From contig JBBRHH010000442.1 of NCBI GenBank assembly GCA_038222915.1, positions 1 through 5,365 on the forward strand: a DNA stretch of 5,365 nucleotides. The letters run 5' to 3'. A model generated the notes under the pieces. That model ran no database searches, was not told the origin of the DNA, and saw only the letters and a list, made by a program, of their open reading frames with translations. Made by a program: the position numbers and the translations under genes. This document shows, piece by piece, positions 1 to 5,365 of the stretch (positions are counted from its first letter, which is position 1; each line of letters starts with the position of its first letter). The DNA comes from JBBRHH01 sp038222915. Lineage in GTDB: Bacteria > Planctomycetota > Phycisphaerae > Tepidisphaerales > Tepidisphaeraceae.

Positions 1-45
1 TTACTGCATGCCGTCGTATGAGGGCTTATTCGAAATACGATCCCA

Positions 46-618
46 TTATTCCTCACCCTTGTTGGCGGCGGCGTATTTGTCTGCGGCCGCTTTGTACTCT
101 TTGGGAGACATGACGGGCAGTTGGCGAACGAATGCGCTCACAGACCATATCTCTTCATCTTGGTGTGTCGGCCCAAGCCCGATCATACCGGTGTGTTCGA
201 TGCCGTTCTTGATGATCCAATACAGTTCGGCATCGCTCCACTTGTCGACTACATTCGCACTCGTAAGGTCTGGCGCCGGTGGGTAGAGATATATCCAATG
301 ATCGGGCTTGGTCCCAGGCCCGCCATGGCAGGTTTGGCAAGCCTTCGCGTAGGCGCCGCCAACCTTTTCCGCCAACACTCGGTCGTGTAGATCGATGCCG
401 GCCGGAACCTGGACGGATCGCGCATGATGTCGGACAGACTGCACCATGACCGTATTGAGAAGTTGGCCTTCTATTGCGGGGTGCCATTTCGCGGCGGCGA
501 CGCTGTAAACGCCGGAGTAGACGAACAACACGCCAACCGCGACCAGAACAAAGGCAACGACGCCTAAAATCACGATTATTTTTCTCTTTTTTGTCACGTT
601 CGCAAATGTCTTACTCAT
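46..618 (-). CDS. Membrane-anchored monoheme c-type cytochrome
   Basis: This is a predicted class I-like cytochrome c of 190 residues that would carry electrons on the periplasmic side of the inner membrane. A basic N-terminus (KKRK, residues 10-13) precedes one hydrophobic segment at about 14-36, which could be an uncleaved anchor or a signal peptide. The single heme site is CQTCH at residues 94-98 (Cys94, Cys97, His98 as proximal ligand). Met145 in the TGM motif, followed by GPTHQDEEIW, is the likely distal ligand; that arrangement is typical of the cytochrome_CBB3/cytochrome c PF13442-type fold. A PPAPDL stretch lies between the two. It is the last gene of the cluster, 41 nt after the transaldolase stop. 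The start is uncertain: the ATG at 618 has no clear Shine-Dalgarno, while an in-frame TTG at 663 overlapping the transaldolase stop would add 15 residues and has AAGAAGG 4 nt upstream. I prefer the ATG because it gives a normal export N-terminus. Electron donor and acceptor are unknown. Confidence 0.88.
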   Translation of the reverse strand: MSKTFANVTKKRKIIVILGVVAFVLVAVGVLFVYSGVYSVAAAKWHPAIEGQLLNTVMVQSVRHHARSVQVPAGIDLHDRVLAEKVGGAYAKACQTCHGGPGTKPDHWIYLYPPAPDLTSANVVDKWSDAELYWIIKNGIEHTGMIGLGPTHQDEEIWSVSAFVRQLPVMSPKEYKAAADKYAAANKGEE

Positions 619-659
619 CGATTCACGTCGTCGTAAGGGCGGGTTCCATTGTACCAGGC

Positions 660-1745
660 TCAACCAACCTTCTTGATCGCCTCGCGTTTGGACGCGATGG
701 AAGCCAGCAATTCGTTCCAGGACTTGATGAACACCTTGGCCCCGTCGTCCTGGAGCTGGGCGGCCACGGCGTCGGTGTCAATCCCGGCCTTGGCGAACTT
801 GGCCAACACCTCATTGGAGGAGCGGGCACATGTGGATAACGCCTGGCCGATCTCACCGTGATCGGCCAGCGCTTTCAACGTGGCCTCGGGCATCGTGTTC
901 ACGGTGAATGGTGCCGCGAGCGCCTGGATGTACAGCGTGTCGGAGGCTTTGGGGTCCTTGGTTCCGGTGCTTGCCCACAGGAGTCGTTGCCAACGAGCGC
1001 CGGCGTTGAGAATGCGCTGCACGCGTGGCGAGTCGAGCAAAATGCGGTACGCCTCATAGGCCTGACCCGCGATCGCGATCCCGAGCTGGTTGCGCAGCGC
1101 CTCTGGCGCATTGCCCTTCACTGCAACGTCCCAGCGGCTGATGAACATCGAGGCAACGGAACCGACCTCGGGATTTAGCCCGACGGCGATGCGCCGCTCA
1201 ATGCCGCGCAGATACGCCTCGGCAGATGCAACGTAGTGTTCGCGGGAGAACAGCAGTGTCACGTTGATCGGCACGCCGGCAAAGATCGCTTCCTCGATGG
1301 CAGGGATACCCTCCTTGGTGCCTGGAATTTTGATAAAGAGGTTGGGCCTTCCCGCGCGAGCGTGGAGTTCCCTGGCTGCGGCGATCGTACCGGCGGTGTC
1401 ATGGGCCAGCATGGGCGAGACCTCCAGTGACACCCAGCCATCCACGCCGTTCGTCTGATCGTGAATCGGCCGAAATAAATCGGCCGCCTGCCTGAGATCC
1501 TCCAGCGCCAGCTCGAAGAATAGCGCCTCACCTGATTTGCCATCCTTCACTTTCTGACGGATGGCGTCGTCGTAGTCGTGACTATCCTTGATGGCATGGT
1601 CGAAGATCGTTGGATTCGATGTGAGCCCGGCTATCGAAAACTCCTGGACATAACGGCGAAGCGTACCGGTGTTCAACAATCCTCGGGTGATGTTATCGAG
1701 CCAGAGGCTCTGGCCCATATCGTGGAGTTTTTGGGTTGCTTTCAT
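660..1745 (-). CDS. tal: Transaldolase (long, mycobacterial/cyanobacterial type)
   Basis: Transaldolase moves a dihydroxyacetone unit between sedoheptulose 7-phosphate and glyceraldehyde 3-phosphate to give erythrose 4-phosphate and fructose 6-phosphate, in the cytoplasmic non-oxidative pentose phosphate pathway. The 361-residue product matches the length of the long transaldolase subfamily (about 360-380 residues) rather than the roughly 315-residue TalB type. Visible signatures are GQSLWLDNI (11-19, with the conserved Asp17), GLTSNPTIF (40-48), SLEVSP (106-111), FIKIPGT (137-143) with the Schiff-base Lys139, NVTLLFS (161-167) and WASTGTKDP (257-265). No catalytic residue looks lost. The ATG at 1745 is chosen because AGGAG lies 7 nt upstream; the reading frame stays open further upstream, but that translation is arginine-rich and overlaps the HAD gene. 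The start is only 14 nt beyond the HAD stop, so the two are almost certainly co-transcribed. The gene complements the transketolase two genes upstream. Confidence 0.95.
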   Translation of the reverse strand: MKATQKLHDMGQSLWLDNITRGLLNTGTLRRYVQEFSIAGLTSNPTIFDHAIKDSHDYDDAIRQKVKDGKSGEALFFELALEDLRQAADLFRPIHDQTNGVDGWVSLEVSPMLAHDTAGTIAAARELHARAGRPNLFIKIPGTKEGIPAIEEAIFAGVPINVTLLFSREHYVASAEAYLRGIERRIAVGLNPEVGSVASMFISRWDVAVKGNAPEALRNQLGIAIAGQAYEAYRILLDSPRVQRILNAGARWQRLLWASTGTKDPKASDTLYIQALAAPFTVNTMPEATLKALADHGEIGQALSTCARSSNEVLAKFAKAGIDTDAVAAQLQDDGAKVFIKSWNELLASIASKREAIKKVG

Positions 1746-1752
1746 GATTTCT

Positions 1753-1757
1753 CTCCT
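1753..1757 (-). promoter_or_regulatory. Shine-Dalgarno of the transaldolase gene
   Basis: AGGAG on the minus strand, 7 nt before the ATG at 1745. It fixes the transaldolase start against the longer open frame and sits just after the HAD gene's TAG stop (1760-1762), consistent with re-initiation within one message. Confidence 0.8.
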
Positions 1758-1759
1758 AA

Positions 1760-2473
1760 CTAAGTAGACTCCGATACGGACTTGGGCGTGCCGGCGTGAC
1801 CGGCGGCGAACACGGCGGGCAGATCGAACTGGAGCAGGTCGCCGATGCATTCGATTGTGATGTCAGCAGCCGGGTACGCGGCCGTTGCTTTGGGGTCGCG
1901 AGCGTAGTGGCCCTGGCGCGGGAAAACCGTGGTCAGGTGTTTTCCCCAGATTTTCTTCACCGCTGTCAGGATGTCGATTTTGTCGTCCACCAGAACGTAG
2001 TGAAGGGCCGGGTAATGTTTCTCTATGTCATCCAGTTCCTGCTCCTTGTGGATATAGATGAGCACATGACCGTCAACCGCCTGGAACAATCCGGATCGCT
2101 CGATCTTTCGCGGCTGGAATACTACGTCACCGTCAGACACGATGACTGTCGGGCCCCAGCCACGGAGCTGCGCGATCACATCCAGCGCGGACGGGTACAT
2201 ACGATTAGCGAACGGATAGTCCAACAGGTAGAAGGATATCTGCAGGAAATGCGGGTCGTGCAGGTTCTCGATTCGATAACGCTGCAAGGCACCAAGGTAA
2301 TCCGCGTAGCCGAGCTCAAGGCGCAGTTTCTCAAAGATCGCCCAGTAGCGCTCGTGGCGCGCAGCGCCGAACGCTTGGGTAAGGTGGCGATTGAGGTCAG
2401 CCTCGATCCGATCGTTATCGAGCAGAGTGTCATCGACATCAAGCAGAAACACGATGGGGGCAGGTTGTGTCAT
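1760..2473 (-). CDS. HAD-superfamily hydrolase (probable phosphatase)
   Basis: This is a 237-residue haloacid dehalogenase-superfamily protein, probably a cytoplasmic phosphatase on a small phosphorylated metabolite; the substrate cannot be read from the sequence. The HAD motifs are in order: motif I DVDDT (12-16; nucleophile Asp12, acid/base Asp14), motif II VSDGD (112-116, Ser113), motif III probably Lys143 in YIHKEQ, and motif IV VDDK (162-165, Asp163/Asp164) for Mg2+. The region between motifs I and II (about 20-95) is a mostly helical C1-type cap containing GYADYLGALQRYR. The stretch TTVFPRQGHYA (181-191) follows motif IV. The ATG at 2473 is chosen because GGAGG lies 7 nt upstream; an earlier in-frame TTG at 2506 overlaps the transketolase stop and has weaker support. 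The gene lies 29 nt after the transketolase stop and 14 nt before the transaldolase, so a role linked to sugar-phosphate metabolism is inferred from position only. Confidence 0.9.
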   Translation of the reverse strand: MTQPAPIVFLLDVDDTLLDNDRIEADLNRHLTQAFGAARHERYWAIFEKLRLELGYADYLGALQRYRIENLHDPHFLQISFYLLDYPFANRMYPSALDVIAQLRGWGPTVIVSDGDVVFQPRKIERSGLFQAVDGHVLIYIHKEQELDDIEKHYPALHYVLVDDKIDILTAVKKIWGKHLTTVFPRQGHYARDPKATAAYPAADITIECIGDLLQFDLPAVFAAGHAGTPKSVSEST

Positions 2474-2480
2474 TCCGACG

Positions 2481-2485
2481 CCTCC
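2481..2485 (-). promoter_or_regulatory. Shine-Dalgarno of the HAD hydrolase gene
   Basis: GGAGG on the minus strand, 7 nt before the ATG at 2473. It decides this start over the upstream in-frame TTG at 2506. Confidence 0.8.
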
Positions 2486-2502
2486 ACGGGCTTTCCCGAG
2501 CG

Positions 2503-2856
2503 TCAAAGCGTTGCCTCGAGAAGTTCTTTCAAGACCACTGCCTCGTTGTGCTTCTCATCTTTGGCGCCATACACCAGCGTGGCCGTGCGTCCGTTCACGT
2601 TCTGCTTCAACCGCTCCAGGGCGTCCTTCTTCTTAACCAGTTCTTTGCGGTAACGAACCTGAAACTGTTTCCACCTGGCGATGGGATCGTGATCAAACCA
2701 CTTGCTCAATGCTGCGCTCGGCGCCAGATCCTTCATCCACAAATCGACCGCCACGCTTTGCTTGGTTAAACCGCGTGGCAACGCTCGATCGATCAAGACG
2801 CGCAAGCCATCGTTTCGTGCCGGCTTATCCTGCACCCGTTTCAATCGGATTGCTTT
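2503..2856 (-). other. DUF488/YeaO-like domain at the transketolase C-terminus
   Basis: These codons encode residues 717-833, about 117 residues, the size of stand-alone DUF488 proteins such as E. coli YeaO. Recognisable family features are IRLKRV at the start, DGLRVLIDR, then PRGL (family usually RLWPRG; here RALPRG), DLWMKDLAPS, LSKWFDHDP, a FQVRYRKEL helix, and LVYGAKDEKHNEAVVLKELL near the end. There is no Met around the domain start and no stop or frameshift in the linker, so it can only be made as part of the transketolase. The biochemical role of DUF488 is not established to my knowledge. The assignment is from memory of the family pattern. Confidence 0.85.
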
Positions 2857-5004
2857 GGTCGAACGCTTTCGACTGCGACTTATAGGAGCGATTTTCGTTT
2901 CCTTGAGGAGAGCCATCACATGCTGGCACACGTTTTCCACGGTGAAGCCATACTCGCGCATCACCACATCGCCGGGCGCGGATGCGCCATAGCGATCCAC
3001 GCCAAGGACAGCCGCTTGAGGGCCGAGGTAAGCTTCCCAGCCGAGCGTTACGCCAGCTTCGATCACAACCGTGGGAATCCCTGGCGGCAACAACTGAGAT
3101 TGGTAGGACTCGGGCTGCGCCTTGAACAGGCTCCAGCACGGCAGGCTGACGACCGTGGCTTTCACGGCTTTGTGGGCTAATTGCTCGCGCGCGTTCAATG
3201 CCAGGTGTACCTCCGAGCCGGTGGCAATCAGAATGATGTCCGGCCGCGCGCCTTTGCCAGCCTCGACAAGGATGTAGCCGCCGCGCGGCACACCCTCGGG
3301 AATGGCTGGAAATAAATTCAAATCAAGCACCGGGAGTTTCTGTCGCGACAAGATCAAAGCCGTCGGATGATTCCCCGACGCAACGGCAATCCGCCAGGCA
3401 GCGGCAGTTTCGTTGGCATCCGCAGGTCGAATGACCGTCAAACCCGGGACGGAGCGCAGCCCGAGTAACTGTTCAACCGGCTGATGGGTCGGTCCATCTT
3501 CGCCCATGGCGATGCTGTCGTGGGTAAAGACATAGATCACCGGAAGCCCGTTCATCGCCGCCAGCCGAATGGGAGGACGCATGTAGTCGCTGAAGATCAA
3601 GAACGTGGCACCATAGGGAATGAGTCCGCGATGCAAGGCCATTCCGTTGATGATGGCGCCCATGGCGTGTTCACGAACGCCAAAGCGGAGATTGCGTCCG
3701 GCCCGGTGGCGGGGCTCAAAATTGTCGCTTCCTTCGATGAGCGTATGCGTGCTGGGGGCCAAGTCTGCATCTCCACCCATGATCTCGGGCAGACGGTTCG
3801 CCAGAACGTTAAGCACCTTGCCGGAAGCAACGCGAGTGGCAACCGGTCCGTCCTGCGGGCGAAAGATGGGAAGGTCGTCGTCCCATCCTTCACGGAGTTT
3901 TCGTTGAATGACACGTTGGAACTCGGCGGCCAAGTCGGGGTATTCATCCGCGTAGGCCTGGAAAGCGGACTCCCATTCTCTTTGCTTCGTTACGCCCCGG
4001 TTGGCGATCTCACGAAAATGTTGCAGAGCTTCCGGAGGAATATAAAACGACGGTTCGACAGGCCAGCCCAGGCGCTCCTTGGTCAGGCGCACTTCTTCGA
4101 CGCCCAATGGCGATCCGTGGGCGGCAGACGTGTCCTGTTTGTGCGGGCTGCCGTATCCGAGATGAGTGCGAACGGCGATGAACGACGGACGGTCTTCCTC
4201 CGCGCGGGCAGCTCCAATCGCCGCCGCCAGAGCCTCAGCGTCATTGCCGTATTCGACTGGCCGGGGAATTTCTCCTTCTGCTTGTGCGACCTCAATGGCA
4301 GCGGCCACGGAAGTTGCGTCGTTGCCGCATTCCACCCGCTGGGTATGCCAGCCGTAAGCCGCGAACCGCGCCATCCGGTCTTCGGTGAAGATCAGGTCGG
4401 TGCTGCCGGAGAGCGAAACGTGATTATCGGCATAGAAGACAATGAGCTTGTTCAGACGCAGATGGCCTGCCAAAGAAGCGGCCTCGGAGGAAACTCCTTC
4501 CATAAGATCGCCGTCGCTGACCAGGACATACGTGTGGTGATCCACAATCACATGGCTCGGCCGATTGAAACGAGCGGCGAGCGCCATCTCGGCAATGGCC
4601 ATTCCAACGGCATTGCCAAAACCTTGACCGAGCGGGCCGGTGGTCGCTTCCACGCCGGGCGTTTTGCTGTATTCCGGGTGGCCGGGAGTCCGGCTGCCCC
4701 ATTGTCGAAATCGCTTCAACTCCGACATTGGAAGATCAAATCCGGTGACGTGCAGGAGTGCATATAATAACGCGCACCCATGACCCGCCGAGAGCACGAA
4801 GCGATCGCGGTCAGGCCAGTGAGGGTCGGACGGGTTCACTTTCAAGAAGCGATCCCACAGCGTGTATGCCATTGCCGCGGAGCCCAAGGGCAGACCGGGA
4901 TGGCCCGAATCGGCTTTTTGAACCATGTCCACGGCAAGGAAACGAAGGGTGTTAATACACAGTTCATCAAGTGCGGGTGGCGCGAGAGTCGTCGAGAGTG
5001 TCAT
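2503..5004 (-). CDS. tkt: Transketolase fused to a C-terminal DUF488 (YeaO-like) domain
   Basis: Transketolase transfers a two-carbon ketol unit between sugar phosphates using thiamine diphosphate and a divalent metal, in the pentose phosphate and Calvin-type pathways. The 833-residue product is much longer than the usual 630-700. Residues 1-702 cover the whole enzyme: ADSGHPG (31-37), SAGHG (72-76), GPLGQG (123-128), the diphosphate/metal motif SDGDLMEG (163-170) with the ADN triplet (192-194), GYGSPHKQDT (283-292), GDADLAPS (411-418), GVREHAMG (442-449, catalytic-type Glu445), THDSIAMGEDGPTHQP (494-509), and ATGSEV (594-599) in the C-terminal domain. Residues 224-275 hold a tandem duplication. 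Residues 703-716 are a basic linker (SRSRKR), and about 717-833 match DUF488. The ATG at 5004 has GAGGT 7 nt upstream and overlaps the upstream ndh-frame stop as ATGA. The core enzyme call is very secure; the function of the fused tail is unknown. Confidence 0.96.
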   Translation of the reverse strand: MTLSTTLAPPALDELCINTLRFLAVDMVQKADSGHPGLPLGSAAMAYTLWDRFLKVNPSDPHWPDRDRFVLSAGHGCALLYALLHVTGFDLPMSELKRFRQWGSRTPGHPEYSKTPGVEATTGPLGQGFGNAVGMAIAEMALAARFNRPSHVIVDHHTYVLVSDGDLMEGVSSEAASLAGHLRLNKLIVFYADNHVSLSGSTDLIFTEDRMARFAAYGWHTQRVECGNDATSVAAAIEVAQAEGEIPRPVEYGNDAEALAAAIGAARAEEDRPSFIAVRTHLGYGSPHKQDTSAAHGSPLGVEEVRLTKERLGWPVEPSFYIPPEALQHFREIANRGVTKQREWESAFQAYADEYPDLAAEFQRVIQRKLREGWDDDLPIFRPQDGPVATRVASGKVLNVLANRLPEIMGGDADLAPSTHTLIEGSDNFEPRHRAGRNLRFGVREHAMGAIINGMALHRGLIPYGATFLIFSDYMRPPIRLAAMNGLPVIYVFTHDSIAMGEDGPTHQPVEQLLGLRSVPGLTVIRPADANETAAAWRIAVASGNHPTALILSRQKLPVLDLNLFPAIPEGVPRGGYILVEAGKGARPDIILIATGSEVHLALNAREQLAHKAVKATVVSLPCWSLFKAQPESYQSQLLPPGIPTVVIEAGVTLGWEAYLGPQAAVLGVDRYGASAPGDVVMREYGFTVENVCQHVMALLKETKIAPISRSRKRSTKAIRLKRVQDKPARNDGLRVLIDRALPRGLTKQSVAVDLWMKDLAPSAALSKWFDHDPIARWKQFQVRYRKELVKKKDALERLKQNVNGRTATLVYGAKDEKHNEAVVLKELLEATL
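4180..4335 (-). repeat. Two 78-bp tandem units inside the transketolase gene
   Basis: Two adjacent units (4258-4335 and 4180-4257) encode residues 224-249 and 250-275, each opening with VE(C/Y)GNDA and continuing through AAAI to AE and P. By my hand alignment they share 14 of 26 residues and 46 of 78 bases. Ordinary transketolases have one such segment before the (I)AVRTHxGYGSP motif, so one copy looks like an in-frame insertion. The low base identity argues that the duplication is old and not an assembly artefact. Confidence 0.8.
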
Positions 5005-5334
5005 GTGCCGTACCTCACTTTCGTTGCCCCGCTATCTTCGGTAGCCCGGAGCGGAGATTGAGCCGCCTCAGAAACTTCCGTCGACGAGCAATCCGCATTC
5101 CTCTCGGGAATCAAGAGTGCCGATTGATTGCGGGTGATGTAGCTCCACGTCCACTGCATCAGCACCAAAAGCCTGTTCTGGAACTGAACCACGGAGAACA
5201 GATGAACTAGCAGCCATAGCAGCCGCGCAGGGATGCCCGACAGCCGCACCCACCGGGGCTCGTTTCAAGGCACGGGTGGCAAAGAGCCCGCCGAAGCCGC
5301 CTCGTACAATGACAACGCGGTGTTGTGGATCCAT
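5001..5334 (-). pseudogene. ndh: Internally deleted remnant of a type II NADH dehydrogenase gene
   Basis: NDH-2 is a peripheral inner-membrane flavoprotein of about 400-450 residues that passes electrons from NADH to quinone. Only the two ends remain here. From the ATG at 5334, residues 1-28 read MDPQHRVVIV, then RGGFGGLFATRALKRAPV, which is the start of the FAD-binding Rossmann fold. From about 5249, in a frame shifted by one base, the sequence reads RLSGIPARLLWLLVH, then NRLLVLMQWTWSYIT, the amphipathic membrane-binding C-terminus of the family. Roughly 340 residues between them, including the NADH domain, are absent. The frame entered from the ATG runs on as nonsense to a TGA at 5068. The C-terminal frame ends at a TGA (5001-5003) overlapping the transketolase ATG. 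The first glycine of the FAD GxGxxG motif is Arg11, a further defect. AGAGAGG at 5341-5347 is a surviving ribosome binding site. The alternative is an assembly collapse. Confidence 0.8.
5012..5016 (-). promoter_or_regulatory. Shine-Dalgarno of the transketolase gene
   Basis: GAGGT on the minus strand, 7 nt before the ATG at 5004. It lies inside the tail of the upstream ndh remnant. Confidence 0.7.
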
Positions 5335-5340
5335 GTGATA

Positions 5341-5347
5341 CCTCTCT
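5341..5347 (-). promoter_or_regulatory. Residual Shine-Dalgarno of the ndh remnant
   Basis: AGAGAGG on the minus strand, 6 nt before the ATG at 5334. It supports that ATG as the original NADH dehydrogenase start, rather than the in-frame ATG at 5364. Confidence 0.6.
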
Positions 5348-5365
5348 TGGCGGCGGGCACTCATT

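Noticed and set aside
14..40. Hairpin TCGTAT/ATACGA downstream of the cytochrome gene as a terminator
   Set aside because: The stem is only 6 bp with a 15-nt loop, AT-containing, and there is no T tract on the transcribed side, so it is not convincing as an intrinsic terminator.
1746..1850. Upstream extension of the transaldolase to 1850
   Set aside because: It adds 35 arginine-rich residues without family resemblance, overlaps the HAD gene, and bypasses the AGGAG located 7 nt before the ATG at 1745.
2474..2506. TTG start adding 11 residues to the HAD protein
   Set aside because: The added residues precede the normal family start, and GGAGG is correctly placed for the ATG at 2473 instead.
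1796..2653. 285-residue open frame on the plus strand
   Set aside because: It is antisense to the HAD hydrolase and the 3' end of the transketolase gene, both of which have clear family motifs. No recognisable domain is seen.
3484..4767. 427-residue open frame on the plus strand
   Set aside because: It lies wholly antisense to the well-supported transketolase, resembles no known family and has no good ribosome binding site; long antisense frames are common opposite GC-rich genes.
5068..5334. A small intact 88-residue protein starting at 5334
   Set aside because: After residue 28 the frame leaves all similarity to NDH-2 and reads low-complexity Ala-rich sequence, while the conserved C-terminus continues in another frame; this fits a broken gene better than a new protein.

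Overview
The window reads as a compact, single-strand (all minus) gene cluster from a moderately GC-rich Gram-negative-type bacterium. It is built around the non-oxidative pentose phosphate pathway and flanked by respiratory-chain genes. Gene families alone do not fix the taxon; a proteobacterium or a similar environmental lineage would fit.

In the direction of transcription (high to low coordinates) the order is: (1) a broken remnant of a type II NADH dehydrogenase gene (about 5334-5001), in which the N-terminal FAD-binding start is joined out of frame to the C-terminal membrane-anchor region, with the roughly 1 kb between them missing; (2) an 833-residue transketolase (5004-2503) with two oddities, an internal 26-residue tandem duplication and a C-terminal DUF488 (YeaO-like) domain fused in frame; (3) a 237-residue HAD-superfamily hydrolase (2473-1760); (4) a 361-residue transaldolase of the long 'mycobacterial/cyanobacterial' type (1745-660); (5) a 190-residue membrane-anchored monoheme cytochrome c (618-46).

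Spacing is tight. The ndh-frame stop overlaps the tkt start as ATGA, and the later gaps are 29, 14 and 41 nt. Three of the four intact genes have a clear Shine-Dalgarno sequence 7 nt before the ATG. This looks like one operon. Transketolase and transaldolase together interconvert C3 to C7 sugar phosphates. The HAD protein is probably a small-molecule phosphatase acting in the same metabolic neighbourhood (inference). The NADH dehydrogenase remnant and the cytochrome suggest the ancestral cluster paired carbon rearrangement with electron transfer, with the NADH-entry gene now lost at this locus. I saw no promoter, strong terminator, RNA gene, CRISPR array or mobile element. No gene-free stretch exceeds 300 bases; the only unassigned ends are bases 1-45 and 5348-5365.

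The points most worth a second look are the transketolase-DUF488 fusion, the tandem duplication inside the transketolase, and the internally deleted ndh remnant immediately upstream.
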